Assembly (NCBI RefSeq): GCF_020831925.1
Contig: NZ_JAFIFQ010000001.1
Coordinates: 62,001 to 126,000 of the forward strand
Direction: 5' to 3'
From: Alkalimonas sp.
GTDB lineage: Bacteria; Pseudomonadota; Gammaproteobacteria; Enterobacterales; Alteromonadaceae
Length of the DNA: 64,000 nt
Shown: positions 27,469 to 37,160 of the stretch, piece by piece
Position numbering within the stretch: position 1 is the first letter of the stretch
Layout of the letters: every line of letters begins with the position of its first letter
The notes under the pieces: model-generated
What the model was told of the DNA's origin: nothing
Databases searched by the model: none
What the model saw: the letters and a program-made list of their open reading frames with translations, nothing else
Program-made: the position numbers and the translations under genes

Positions 27469-30400
27469 ATGGATAAACAAGTGGCGCCAGAACAAGGTTG
27501 TTCAGGTTACTTTGGCGCAAGCTCATTCGATTGTGCCAAAGTAAAGATCGGCGATAGAGTAAGCTCCCTGACATTGTGTTTGCCCAGTGATAAGCCACGC
27601 TATCTGTCACTGGATGGGATCGAATTTTATGCTGCAGGAGAGAAAGTAGCATTTAGCCAGGCAAGTTACCAACTTGAACAGAGCTCGGTGGATCGTGAGC
27701 GCGGCCCGGAGTTTTTGTTACAGAAAAAGCGAATTCATACGCAGCGCGAGCTGGCTCCATTCTGGCGCATTCGCTTTGTGCGTCCGGTTTATCTCAGTGA
27801 AGTCTGGTTGTTCAACCGGCATGATGCGTTTGCCAAAAGAAATGCCGCGCTTTGTGTCCATTACGAGACAGAAACGGGTGAGCGGATTCCAGTACGATTT
27901 ACGCCGCAACAATCGCTGGCTGCTATTGTCCGTCAAAGCTGGCTTGCTTCATCCAAACCGCAGCGCGAAGACGCTTTGTGGCAGTTTATTCAGCACAGTA
28001 AGACTGCCGGTTGCAGTGGTCTGGATTACCAGACGCATTACTGCGGATCGCGATATTTTGGCCATAGCCAACAAACCGCTGCCCATATACAACTGTCGAT
28101 GGACGTTGTGTCCATTGAGCTGACATTTGATGATGAAGCGCCACGCTTTTTAAGTTTGGATGGCATAGAGTTGTGGCAAGACAGTCAGTTGTATAAACCC
28201 GAGCCAGACAACCAGCGAGTCAGTCAAAGCAGTGTGCATAAAAAGCGAGGCCCGGAACGTCTGCTTAAGCAAAAACGTATTCACACCATGCAGGATGTCC
28301 GGCCTTACTGGAAGCTGGAGTTTGCCAGCCCAACCAGACTTGATGCCATCCGGCTTATCAACCGTAACGATACCTACGCACGACGTAATAGTGGCCTGGT
28401 TTGTCACATCCAGGACGCACAAGGTCAACTCCTGGTGTACAAAACGGATATTGCCCCTTCGTTTTGCGAGCACTACTTTCAGCAACAGTCGACACTCGCA
28501 CCACAGCTTGCTCTGGCGTTGATGGCGCATGCTATCCGAAGCGATATCGTGGATATTTTTGCGCTGGATTGGTGTGCGCTGCTAAATTATCTGGATATAT
28601 GGAACGATGCTGAACCTTTGCATCCGGATGAAGCCATCATTTTGGCGGCCTACGCTATAACTGCAAAAAAGCATGGGCAAAGCCGTTTAAAGGTAATGGC
28701 AGCCAGGCTCCAAACCACCAAAGCCATCGAGTTGCTGGAGTCTGCTGTCAATCAGGTATCTGAAGCGCTGGGCCTCGGGCATTATGGTGTGAGCAAGCAT
28801 GGCTTGGTCAGAGCAAATTTGATCGCAGACTCAGAGCGCTACCTTGCATCGATAGAGGCTTTTTTAGCTACCTTAATCACCCTGGGGTACCAAGGGTTTC
28901 TTTGCTATGGCACCTTGCTTGGTGCGCGCCGGGAAAATGCCTTTTTGGCCCACGATGATGATGTCGATCTGGCGGTGATGCTCAATGCGCAGGATGAAGC
29001 GGCGATGCAGGCCGAGTTTGCTACCTTATTGGAGGCTTTGCAGCAGCATGGCTATCGTGTGCACCACAACAGCCGTTTTAGCAATGTCCATGTAACGAAG
29101 AAAGGCTTGAAACGGCTGGATATTTTTCCATGCTGGCAGGACGAACGCGGTGTTCACTTATTGATGGATAAGATGAAAAGCAGAAGTTTGCCAGCCGACA
29201 TCATCCTGCCTCTGGCCCAGATAACATTTCAGCACTATCAATTTCCTTGCCCGGCGCAAACCGATGCTTTTTTAGTTGAGCGTTATGGGGTTGGCTGGCA
29301 GCAGCCAGATAAATTTCATGAATGGCCATGGCCTTTGCAAGATACCGAAAAACCTAACCAGGTATCAAAAGTGCCGGAAACCCTTGCCGCGCTTATCCAA
29401 CCGGAAGCCTTGTGCACCAAGCTTGCTGAACAGCTTACAAATCATGGGCTGGACATCAAGGCATGGTGGAAGCATCCATTTCTTTGTGTACTGGATTGCC
29501 AGCTGGGTGATGTCTGCCTGGCCTTCGAGCTGCACAGTGCACTACCAGGTTGGCTGCTCTTGGTGGCAGTAAATCGAGAAACCAACCAGCTGGAAGCCTT
29601 GTTCCCTAAAACTGCGCAGTGTCCCACCGGTCTTGGTTATTGGCAGGCGCTATCAGCTCCGCAGCCATGGCTTGCTGAGCTGGTAACATGCATCCTGACT
29701 GCGCAGGAACGCTACAAAACACAGCGCTATGTCGCTTTTATTGCGGAGGGCTATGACGACGAGCACCTGAAACAACCAGCGCAGTGGGCCAGACAGGGCG
29801 GAGCAGGGTATGCTGTTGGCAATACACTGGCAGCCATTGAGCAGACGGTACGCCTCGGTTGCAAGGTGCTGGAGTTGGATGTACAGCTTAGCCAGGACGG
29901 TGAACTGGTCATCCACGATGAAGCCTGGCTGGACTACCGACACAGCCGCACAGTTGAAGGTGACTGGTTAACGCCTGCAGACGCTGTGGCAATTGGCGAT
30001 CTAAGTTGGCAAGCATTACAGCACTATCAGCTAGGTGAGCCAAATCCAGCCAGCGACTACAAAGCAAGCCGTCGCAGGCTGATGGCTGTGCCGGGACAAA
30101 GGATCCCAAGCTTGCGGCAAGTGATCCAACTGCTGCAGTCGACAAGCTCCGATACCACATTGCTGCTTGATTTGAAAACGGATGTTTTGGCAAAAGAGCC
30201 TGAGCAGTGGCAACCATTGGCCAGACAACTGCTGAAAGTATTGCACGAAGAAGCCTTTCTTTCCCGTGTTTCGTTCACATCTCTTGACTGGAGAGCATTA
30301 GGTTATATCAAGTCCGCTCACCCGGATGCCGTTGTCTGGTTTGCAACCCATCCTTTTGGCTGGTTAGAGGCGTCTTATAGTGAACATCAAGCCCTGCCTG

Positions 30401-32532
30401 TCGATACGCGCTTGCTAGCAGATCTGCGGCAAAGCTGGCAAAGTGGCAAGGCGGCCTGGTATGCAGGGCATCAACCTCAAAGCTTGCAAGACATCCCCAA
30501 GGCCATCCGTCAAGCGGGGGGCGATGGCTGGCTTTGCCATTACAGCGATCTGCTAGAACATCAGGTTCACCTGGTGACAGACGGACTACCCTTGGCTGTC
30601 TGGGCAGATAATCTTCGTGATCCTCAGCGGATCAGTACTTTAAAGCGAGCTGGCATCACCGCACTGTGCCATGACTATCCTGCTTCTCATTTTATTAGGT
30701 TAAGCCCAGAAGGGCGCGCCTGGGTACAAGAGGGCAACCTTTTACTAAAGAGCCATCAATGGCAACGCCTGAAAGAACATTATTTGCCTTGGTACCAAGC
30801 GGCTGTGCCTTGCGCTTTTGAAGTGTATTATCAGCTTGCTATCGCCTTGCGCAAACTGGACGAGCAGGATGCTTCGGAGCAGGTTTTGCTTGCTGGCTTA
30901 CAGGCATTTCCAAATCATCATAACCTCTACATTGAATTGGCGGTGTTGGAGAATCAGCGCGAGAATTGGTCCAAAGCCCTGGTGTTCTGGCAGCAAGCCT
31001 TTCACATTGGTGGTGCATTTTCGCTGCACAGTTATCAGCGGTGCGCTCGAGCGATCGTCATGCATGCGTTGTCCGCTCCACCTGAAGACTGGCACCGAGC
31101 GCTGCTAGCACGCGCTTTGCCTGTGGCGATAGAGCACCAGGCTTTTATGAGTTGCTACTTGCTGTTCGATGTACTCAGCCTGGCTCAGTCGGGATCCCTG
31201 ACCACAGCCTGCCAGCGACTTTCGAATTTAGCTGAAACCAAGATCCTGGAACGCAATGCGCTGCCGTACCTTTATGTACTCAGGGGCTGGCAATTGCAAT
31301 TAAACAAGCTTGAGCTGGAACGCTGGATGCAGACCGATCCAGTCAAACTCAATGCGTATCTTTGCAGTGACAAGCCAACACGCCTGATGCCACAGGATAT
31401 TGCCGATCTGTGTTTTATGTTGCAGCAACGACAAAACACGGACTCGGCAGGCCAGGCAAGCTGGTTGACAACCATGTTGCAGGCATTGCAGCCTTTACAA
31501 GCATTGTCACTGCATACCAGCGGCAATCTCTGCAAGAGAGACGCCTGGCAACACCCTCAAATCCAGGCGGTAGCCCAACAGCTGACAGCCTTAGTAAACC
31601 TGTCCGATATGCGTGCGGATTTGCTCCCCTCCAACGGTTGGAAAACACTCGCCAACATTTTTTTGTTGGTGTTCGATATTCGCTGCTACAGCCTGGCCCG
31701 GGAGCTTGCTTTCAAAGCCTTGAGGTTTGAGCAAGGCGTTGCTTCCGATGAGCCCTGCTATGCCGATACTGTTATCCCGGCCTCTTTGCCATTAGAGGCA
31801 CTACCTGGTACCCAACAAAAGCGACTGTTGCCGCTACTTGCAGTGCATGGCAAGCATGCTGAATTTGCTGCTGCATTTGCGGACTACCAACAGCAGGATT
31901 TTGCCAGCTATTTGCATGGCAAACGTGTTGCGGTGGTTGGTCCGGTGAATGTGGGCTTGCAACAAGATGCTGAAATTGATGCATTTGATGTTGTCATCCG
32001 GCTCAATTACCGTGGTGTAGAGCCTTTAACCGGCAATGGCGCTGGCAGCAAAACACAGGTCAGTTATTACGCCAACGATGTGATAAGGGGCGAAGGGAGC
32101 AGCGAGAGTATTCGCCTGGCCATGCAACAACTCGATTGGGTAGTGTTTGATACTGAAAGCAATCAGGATAAGGAATTTACAGTAGCAAACTGTCGCTTTA
32201 ACTTCCCCTACCGGGATTTTAATCCATTGTCCAAAGGGGTGGTCAATGCCATTCAAAAGGTCATTTTGGATCTTTGTTTGTACCAGCCAGCCTGCATTAA
32301 AGTTTTCAACGCCAACCTGTGGTTAAGCCAATCCGAGATCCCCGGGTACCATGTCGGATATGCCCGTAATACGGTGTCCCGATTTATTTGGCATGATCCA
32401 GCGGCAAACTTTCTTTTTATGCAAAACGCATGGCAAAATGGCATCATAGAAGCCGATCCTGTGCTGAGCCAAATCCTCTCCATGTCGCTGAACGACTACC
32501 TTCGTCAACTTGACCACGCAATACAAGGGTAA
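27469..32532 (+). CDS. Giant multidomain surface-glycan protein: discoidin-like x2, LicD-like, GDPD-like, TPR-like, GT29-like
   Basis: A 1687-residue protein. Two related discoidin-type (F5/8C-like) segments at about 28-146 and 212-326 share LSLDGIE, RGPE, K-x-R-I-H-T and NR-D. A LicD-like phosphotransferase domain spans about 455-620 (YGTLLGARRENAFLAHDDDVD, 480-500). A glycerophosphodiesterase-like domain spans about 755-1075 (NTLAAIEQ, LELDV, LVIHDE). It lacks the catalytic HRG, which is replaced by an AEG stretch. A helical repeat region follows (about 1085-1470). A GT29 sialyltransferase-like domain (1485-1687) has AVVGPVNVG, AEIDAFDVVIRLN and GSKT, resembling sialylmotif L. It has no signal peptide. 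The start lies 14 bases after the TagF-like gene, so both belong to one operon. Each domain call is motif-based; the overall role is inferred to be phosphodiester decoration of the capsule. Confidence 0.78.
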   Translation: MDKQVAPEQGCSGYFGASSFDCAKVKIGDRVSSLTLCLPSDKPRYLSLDGIEFYAAGEKVAFSQASYQLEQSSVDRERGPEFLLQKKRIHTQRELAPFWRIRFVRPVYLSEVWLFNRHDAFAKRNAALCVHYETETGERIPVRFTPQQSLAAIVRQSWLASSKPQREDALWQFIQHSKTAGCSGLDYQTHYCGSRYFGHSQQTAAHIQLSMDVVSIELTFDDEAPRFLSLDGIELWQDSQLYKPEPDNQRVSQSSVHKKRGPERLLKQKRIHTMQDVRPYWKLEFASPTRLDAIRLINRNDTYARRNSGLVCHIQDAQGQLLVYKTDIAPSFCEHYFQQQSTLAPQLALALMAHAIRSDIVDIFALDWCALLNYLDIWNDAEPLHPDEAIILAAYAITAKKHGQSRLKVMAARLQTTKAIELLESAVNQVSEALGLGHYGVSKHGLVRANLIADSERYLASIEAFLATLITLGYQGFLCYGTLLGARRENAFLAHDDDVDLAVMLNAQDEAAMQAEFATLLEALQQHGYRVHHNSRFSNVHVTKKGLKRLDIFPCWQDERGVHLLMDKMKSRSLPADIILPLAQITFQHYQFPCPAQTDAFLVERYGVGWQQPDKFHEWPWPLQDTEKPNQVSKVPETLAALIQPEALCTKLAEQLTNHGLDIKAWWKHPFLCVLDCQLGDVCLAFELHSALPGWLLLVAVNRETNQLEALFPKTAQCPTGLGYWQALSAPQPWLAELVTCILTAQERYKTQRYVAFIAEGYDDEHLKQPAQWARQGGAGYAVGNTLAAIEQTVRLGCKVLELDVQLSQDGELVIHDEAWLDYRHSRTVEGDWLTPADAVAIGDLSWQALQHYQLGEPNPASDYKASRRRLMAVPGQRIPSLRQVIQLLQSTSSDTTLLLDLKTDVLAKEPEQWQPLARQLLKVLHEEAFLSRVSFTSLDWRALGYIKSAHPDAVVWFATHPFGWLEASYSEHQALPVDTRLLADLRQSWQSGKAAWYAGHQPQSLQDIPKAIRQAGGDGWLCHYSDLLEHQVHLVTDGLPLAVWADNLRDPQRISTLKRAGITALCHDYPASHFIRLSPEGRAWVQEGNLLLKSHQWQRLKEHYLPWYQAAVPCAFEVYYQLAIALRKLDEQDASEQVLLAGLQAFPNHHNLYIELAVLENQRENWSKALVFWQQAFHIGGAFSLHSYQRCARAIVMHALSAPPEDWHRALLARALPVAIEHQAFMSCYLLFDVLSLAQSGSLTTACQRLSNLAETKILERNALPYLYVLRGWQLQLNKLELERWMQTDPVKLNAYLCSDKPTRLMPQDIADLCFMLQQRQNTDSAGQASWLTTMLQALQPLQALSLHTSGNLCKRDAWQHPQIQAVAQQLTALVNLSDMRADLLPSNGWKTLANIFLLVFDIRCYSLARELAFKALRFEQGVASDEPCYADTVIPASLPLEALPGTQQKRLLPLLAVHGKHAEFAAAFADYQQQDFASYLHGKRVAVVGPVNVGLQQDAEIDAFDVVIRLNYRGVEPLTGNGAGSKTQVSYYANDVIRGEGSSESIRLAMQQLDWVVFDTESNQDKEFTVANCRFNFPYRDFNPLSKGVVNAIQKVILDLCLYQPACIKVFNANLWLSQSEIPGYHVGYARNTVSRFIWHDPAANFLFMQNAWQNGIIEADPVLSQILSMSLNDYLRQLDHAIQG

Positions 32533-32534
32533 CC

Positions 32535-33362
32535 ATGAATAAAGTACGTATTTTAGGCGATCATTCCAACCTGCACTGTGGCTGCAAAGCGGTCATGGCG
32601 TATTTGCACCAGCTGTTGGATAGTCGTTATCAACGGGTCGGTGACGACGAAGACTATGACATTCTTTTGGTCAATGGCGAAGGCTCCATGCACGACAACG
32701 CCAAAGATCACAAAACCAAGCTCAATGCCATCAAAGCGGCCCAGCAAGCAGGCAAGCAGGCATTCCTGATCAATAGCGTCTGGCAGAACAACAACAAAAG
32801 TTACGACAAAGTGCTGCAACAAATTCCCCATATTGTGGTCAGAGAAGCTGCCAGTCAGCGCGATTTGCGCTTGAATCACGGCATTGAAAGCACGGTAAGG
32901 CTGGATTTATCCTACTCAGCTTTGGTCGACGACACCGCCAAAGTCACCGACTTTGCCGGAGCCGAGCTGATCACCGATTTTTATTCGAAAGATTTTGGTG
33001 GCTGGGTCAAGTTCACTGCCGGAGGAGCAGGCAAAGCCCGTTCGCCTTACCTTGATATGAAAAAGTTCAGCTGGAGTGAGCTGGTGCATTCGTTGCAAAC
33101 CGCCAGCCTGCTGGTGACCGGTCGGCATCATGCCGTTTTTGCTGCCTGCAAAGCCAGGCTGCCTTTTGTAGCGCTGGAGAGCAATACGCACAAAATTTCT
33201 GGTTTTGTCAGCATGTCGAACTTACCGATCCCGATTTGCGACAGTCCCAGACAGCTGAATAACGCCATTAAATGGGCCAAAGAGAACCCGGCTGTGTACC
33301 AGGAATTTTTTGACTTCCTTGATCAGCAGCCAAGGTTTACACTGGCAGATATTGGCCTGTAA
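32535..33362 (+). CDS. Polysaccharide pyruvyl transferase-like protein
   Basis: A 275-residue protein of the pyruvyl transferase superfamily (CsaB/WcaK/ExoV-like), which transfers pyruvate from phosphoenolpyruvate to form ketals on sugars. Evidence: LLVNGEGSMHD (about 44-54) corresponds to the conserved G-G-x-x-x-x-D region, then the repeated alpha/beta pattern (QAFLINSVWQNN, VVREAASQRDL), and near the C-terminus TGRHHAVFAACKARLPFVAL with the conserved R-H-H/H-x-x-x-x-A. It is short compared with CsaB (about 360). It begins two bases after the giant gene and is the last gene before the type II secretion cluster. Confidence 0.78.
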   Translation: MNKVRILGDHSNLHCGCKAVMAYLHQLLDSRYQRVGDDEDYDILLVNGEGSMHDNAKDHKTKLNAIKAAQQAGKQAFLINSVWQNNNKSYDKVLQQIPHIVVREAASQRDLRLNHGIESTVRLDLSYSALVDDTAKVTDFAGAELITDFYSKDFGGWVKFTAGGAGKARSPYLDMKKFSWSELVHSLQTASLLVTGRHHAVFAACKARLPFVALESNTHKISGFVSMSNLPIPICDSPRQLNNAIKWAKENPAVYQEFFDFLDQQPRFTLADIGL

Positions 33363-33401
33363 CCGCAGGATCACCCAACAACGCTATGAGATACAGCCCG
33401 C

Positions 33402-35099
33402 ATGTCTGAGTTAACGGCAACACTGATGGAAAGCTTTCAAATCCCGGCAGATGATGTCCAAAAAGCGCTGCAATATCAGCAGCGCAATGGCGGCCGGCTG
33501 GAACAAATCCTGGTACGGATGGGCGCTTTTTCTACCGAGCTGCTGCCTGCTTATTATGCCCGCTTGTTGCAATTGCCCCTGTTGACAGACAGCCAATATC
33601 AGCAGTTACTGGATGATAACGACTGGCCGGCGCAAACCCGCCAACAGTTGTCGCAGCAGCAACTGAACGCACTGCTGGAAAAACAGTGGTTACCGGTTTG
33701 CGCAAAAAGCCTTGCCGATGATGCAGCGCTGATGCTGTTAAGCGCCAGCCCGGCTGAAATCGATGGTCTGGAGCGTGTAAGCCTGCTGTTTGGTGATGAA
33801 CTGCCCGCCATCTTGGTTGCCACCGAAGAGCAATGTCTGCAGCTGCAACAACGGCTGCAGGATGAACCCAGCCAAAGCAGTGATGGTGATCTTAGTGTGC
33901 TGGAAGAAGACCGGCTGCGGGAACTTGCCAGCGAAGCGCCTACCGTCAACCTGCTGAATAACCTCATCGCCAAAGGCCTGCGTCGCCGTGCCTCCGACAT
34001 GCACATCGAACCTTGGAAAGGCCGTGGCAGGGTGCGCTATCGCATCGACGGTGTGTTGCAGGAAGCGGAAACCATTCCAATGAATTTGCTGTTGCCGGTA
34101 GTCACCCGTTTAAAGCTGTTGTCCAAAATGGACATCGCAGAAAAACGCCGGCCGCAGGATGGTAAAATCGAAATGCGGGTCGATGGCCGTACCGTCGATA
34201 TCCGGGTATCGGCTTTGCCGGTGGGCGAAGGCGAAAGTGTGGTGATGCGGTTCCTGTTGCAGGATGCCTTGTCGTACGACATAGGCACCTTAGGCATTGA
34301 ACCCGATATCGAACAGTTGCTGCTGCAAGACCTACAAGCAACTTCGGGCGTGATTTTAATGACCGGGCCAACGGGTTCAGGTAAAACCACCAGTCTGTAC
34401 TCGTTTTTATCGCGCCGCAACGAACCGGGTGTCAAAATTATCACCATTGAAGATCCGGTCGAATACCAGCTCGATGGCATCAATCAGGTGCATGTGCAGT
34501 CCGAAATTGGCTTTACCTTTGCCAATGCACTGCGCAGCGTGGTGCGGCAAGATCCGGACATCATCATGGTCGGGGAAATCCGTGACAAAGAGACTGCCGG
34601 CATAGCGCTGCAATCGGCCTTAACCGGCCACCTGGTGTTCAGTACCCTGCACACCAACGATGCCCCATCGGCCTATACCCGTTTGCTGGATTTAGGCGTC
34701 GAACCATTTTTATTAAGTGCGGCCGTCAAAGTGGTGTTGGCGCAGCGGCTGGTCCGCCAGCTGTGTTCGCATTGCAGTGTGCCTGATCCCACAGCGGCCG
34801 AAAAAGCGGGGCATCTCGGGCTTGGCTGGCTTGCCGGGCAGCAAGGCATTACCCCGGACTACCGCAAAGCGCATGGTTGCGAGCACTGCAACCATACTGG
34901 CTACCGTGGCCGGGTCGCCATTATCGAGTACCTGCGCTGCGACAATGAGCTACGCGCCTTGCTGGGTCACAGCAACTTTTTAAGCGAAGCGGCTCGGTTA
35001 AACCGTGAACGCGGCTACCGCAATTTGCTCGAAGATGGTGCCTTAAAAGCCATGCGCGGCCAAACCAGTCTGGAAGAAGTGCTCAGGGTGGCCGGCTGA
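33402..35099 (+). CDS. gspE: Type II secretion ATPase
   Basis: The hexameric cytoplasmic ATPase that drives pseudopilus assembly, 565 residues. The N-terminal GspE domain (about 1-150) is followed by the AAA core: Walker A GPTGSGKTTS (about 322-331), the Asp box EDPVEYQ, Walker B VGEIRDKETA (about 389-398), a His box LVFSTLHTNDA, and a zinc-binding pair of CxxC motifs (CSHC about 456, CEHC about 493). It begins the cluster E-F-H-I-J-K-L-M-C-D and overlaps gspF by one base. The tetracysteine and length fit GspE; PilB/MshE are related alternatives, but the cluster decides. Confidence 0.93.
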   Translation: MSELTATLMESFQIPADDVQKALQYQQRNGGRLEQILVRMGAFSTELLPAYYARLLQLPLLTDSQYQQLLDDNDWPAQTRQQLSQQQLNALLEKQWLPVCAKSLADDAALMLLSASPAEIDGLERVSLLFGDELPAILVATEEQCLQLQQRLQDEPSQSSDGDLSVLEEDRLRELASEAPTVNLLNNLIAKGLRRRASDMHIEPWKGRGRVRYRIDGVLQEAETIPMNLLLPVVTRLKLLSKMDIAEKRRPQDGKIEMRVDGRTVDIRVSALPVGEGESVVMRFLLQDALSYDIGTLGIEPDIEQLLLQDLQATSGVILMTGPTGSGKTTSLYSFLSRRNEPGVKIITIEDPVEYQLDGINQVHVQSEIGFTFANALRSVVRQDPDIIMVGEIRDKETAGIALQSALTGHLVFSTLHTNDAPSAYTRLLDLGVEPFLLSAAVKVVLAQRLVRQLCSHCSVPDPTAAEKAGHLGLGWLAGQQGITPDYRKAHGCEHCNHTGYRGRVAIIEYLRCDNELRALLGHSNFLSEAARLNRERGYRNLLEDGALKAMRGQTSLEEVLRVAG

Positions 35100-36298
35100 T
35101 GCAACGTTTTGCCTATACCGCTTACAACCGCTCTGGTGTCAAACAGCAAGGCACGCTTGAAGCTGCGACGGAAGCCGAGGCGCGTCAGCGCCTGCTGGAC
35201 GATCAATTGCTGATTGCTGAACTGAGCCTGCAACAAAACAGTGCCGGTTCACCGATACTTGGCAGCAGCCGGTTAAGCACCCAGGACGTTGAATTTTTTA
35301 CCAGCGAACTGGCTTTGCTGCTCCGTTCGGGCTTAAAGCTCGACAAAGGTCTGGCGATTTTGCGCCAGAATGTGCAAAAACCGGCCCTGCGCGACTTACT
35401 AAGCCGGGTACTGCAAAAGCTCAAACAAGGTGAACAGCTGTCGTCTGCGTTGGACGGCGAGCCTGGTTTTAACAGCCTTTATGTCGGCCTGGTGAAGATT
35501 GCTGAGGAAACCGGTGATTTGGCTGGCGTGTTCGATCGTCTGTCTGCTGAAATGAAGTACCAGTTAGAACTGAGTGGTAAAATCAAGCAAGCGCTGGTGT
35601 ATCCATCGGTGATCCTGGTGGTGTGCCTGTTGGCGCTGGCCTTTATTTTTAATTTTGTGATCCCTAACCTCAGCAGCATGTTCCGCGAAGGGCAAGAGCT
35701 ACCGGGTTATACCCAAGCGCTGCTTAGCATTACCCATTTTATGCAAAGCTATCAGTGGTATTTACTGGCAGCTGTGGTCTTGGGCGGCTATCTGCTGTGG
35801 CAGCAGCGCCAGTCGCCCTGGGTACAGCAACTGCTGGATAGCCTGCGCGAGAAAGCCCCGGTCTTTGCCAGTGCCAATCTGCTGGTCGAGCGCATTCGTT
35901 TTAATGCCGCCCTTGGCACCATGCTCGCATCCGGAGTCGCCATCGATAGGGCGCTGCGTTTTGCCTGTCAAACCTTGCGCACCCGCAGCTTGCGCTACGA
36001 AGTCCAAAGTGCTCAGGAGCATATTCGCCGCGGCAATGGCCTGGCCAAAAGCCTGAGCGAAACCCGCTTGTACCCGCCGTATTACGCCGCCTTATTGGCC
36101 ATCGGTGAAGAAAGTGGTGCCCTGGCTGGGGTGTTTGCGGAAATCGCCGAGCGCTCGCGCAAAGTGTTTTACGACTGGGTCACCCGTTTTACCAACCTGC
36201 TCGAGCCCTTGCTGATCATGTTTATGGGCCTGGTGGTCGGCAGCATCGTGGTGGTGATGATGCTTAGTATTACTGCTGTGACCGACATGCCATTATGA
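35099..36298 (+). CDS. gspF: Type II secretion inner-membrane platform protein
   Basis: A 399-residue polytopic protein that couples the ATPase to the pseudopilus. It has two T2SSF domains (about 65-190 and 265-390) and three membrane segments (about 165-190, 220-237, 370-392), with the family motif GLVKIAEETGDLAGVF (repeated as LLAIGEESGALAGVF). Start and stop overlap gspE and gspH respectively (TGATG junctions). Confidence 0.93.
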   Translation: MQRFAYTAYNRSGVKQQGTLEAATEAEARQRLLDDQLLIAELSLQQNSAGSPILGSSRLSTQDVEFFTSELALLLRSGLKLDKGLAILRQNVQKPALRDLLSRVLQKLKQGEQLSSALDGEPGFNSLYVGLVKIAEETGDLAGVFDRLSAEMKYQLELSGKIKQALVYPSVILVVCLLALAFIFNFVIPNLSSMFREGQELPGYTQALLSITHFMQSYQWYLLAAVVLGGYLLWQQRQSPWVQQLLDSLREKAPVFASANLLVERIRFNAALGTMLASGVAIDRALRFACQTLRTRSLRYEVQSAQEHIRRGNGLAKSLSETRLYPPYYAALLAIGEESGALAGVFAEIAERSRKVFYDWVTRFTNLLEPLLIMFMGLVVGSIVVVMMLSITAVTDMPL

Positions 36299-36741
36299 TG
36301 CAGCGCGGCTTTACCCTGATCGAGTTGTTGATAGTGATGGTGATAGGCGCCGTTATGCTCAGCTTGGTTGGTCCGGTCACGATTTCCCAGTACGAACGCA
36401 CCCAGCGCTTGAAAGAGCGCGAGCAACTGTACCGTCTGATTGAACACGTGGAGTTTGAAGCGCTGCTAGCCCGTAGCAGCAGACAACTCAGTTTTGAGCA
36501 GCACAAAGTGGTGTTAGCTGCAGGAGACCAAAGCACAGAGTGGGTGTTCGAGCACCTGCAGTTCGAGCCACAGAGCCTGCTGGTCAATGGCAATGGCTTC
36601 TGGCAGCAACAAGCATTGTACTGGACCGAGCAAGAGCAGCACTGGGTGTTGGAACTAAACCCAGCTGCAGTGCAGTTTGAGACGCTGGTAAGCCGCCCGG
36701 CTGGGCAGCGGTTGCCAGCCGGGCACAGGGAGCAGCCATGA
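36298..36741 (+). CDS. gspH: Minor pseudopilin, GspH-like
   Basis: A 147-residue type IV-pilin-like protein with prepilin peptidase site RG-FTLIELLIV (Phe+1, Glu+5) and one hydrophobic N-terminal helix. It lacks the GspG signature and calcium loop, and the true gspG is at 52578-52976. Its order after gspF and before I-J-K argues for GspH. Tandem ATGs at 36295 and 36298 are both possible; 36298 overlaps the gspF stop. The naming within minor pseudopilins is by order. Confidence 0.75.
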   Translation: MQRGFTLIELLIVMVIGAVMLSLVGPVTISQYERTQRLKEREQLYRLIEHVEFEALLARSSRQLSFEQHKVVLAAGDQSTEWVFEHLQFEPQSLLVNGNGFWQQQALYWTEQEQHWVLELNPAAVQFETLVSRPAGQRLPAGHREQP

Positions 36742-37160
36742 GATCGCAACCGACTTCAGGCACTGGCTTTACCCTGATAGAGATCCTGGTGGCCATGACC
36801 ATTCTGTTTACCGTTGTCACCACTGGCTTTGTTGCCTATCAAACAGCGTTAAATGCTGGCGAACGCGCCAACCAAACCAGGGTGATGCTGACGGCGTTGC
36901 CCTTTATCAAACAACAGATCCGCAGTGAATTATTGAGCCAGCCAACTCAAAGCCAGGGCGAGGGCACGATGCTGTCGGTGGCTTACCGGTTTGACAATCA
37001 GCCTGGTCCGCTGACAGGAACGCCTGATTTCGCCGATGAGCTGGAGGTAGGTGCAGGGCCCAATAAAGCGCGTTTTCGTTTGCACCGTATTCAACTGGAA
37101 CTGTATTACCAGCAGCAAGCCCGTACTTTTGCTTATCAGGAGTTGACATGGATCGACTAA
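36738..37160 (+). CDS. gspI: Minor pseudopilin, GspI-like
   Basis: A 140-residue pseudopilin with prepilin site TG-FTLIEILVAMTILF, including the Glu+5. Its size and place between H and J fit GspI, part of the I-J-K tip complex of the pseudopilus. Its ATG overlaps the end of gspH (ATGA), and the 3' end overlaps the start of gspJ by 13 bases. Confidence 0.75.
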   Translation: MRSQPTSGTGFTLIEILVAMTILFTVVTTGFVAYQTALNAGERANQTRVMLTALPFIKQQIRSELLSQPTQSQGEGTMLSVAYRFDNQPGPLTGTPDFADELEVGAGPNKARFRLHRIQLELYYQQQARTFAYQELTWID

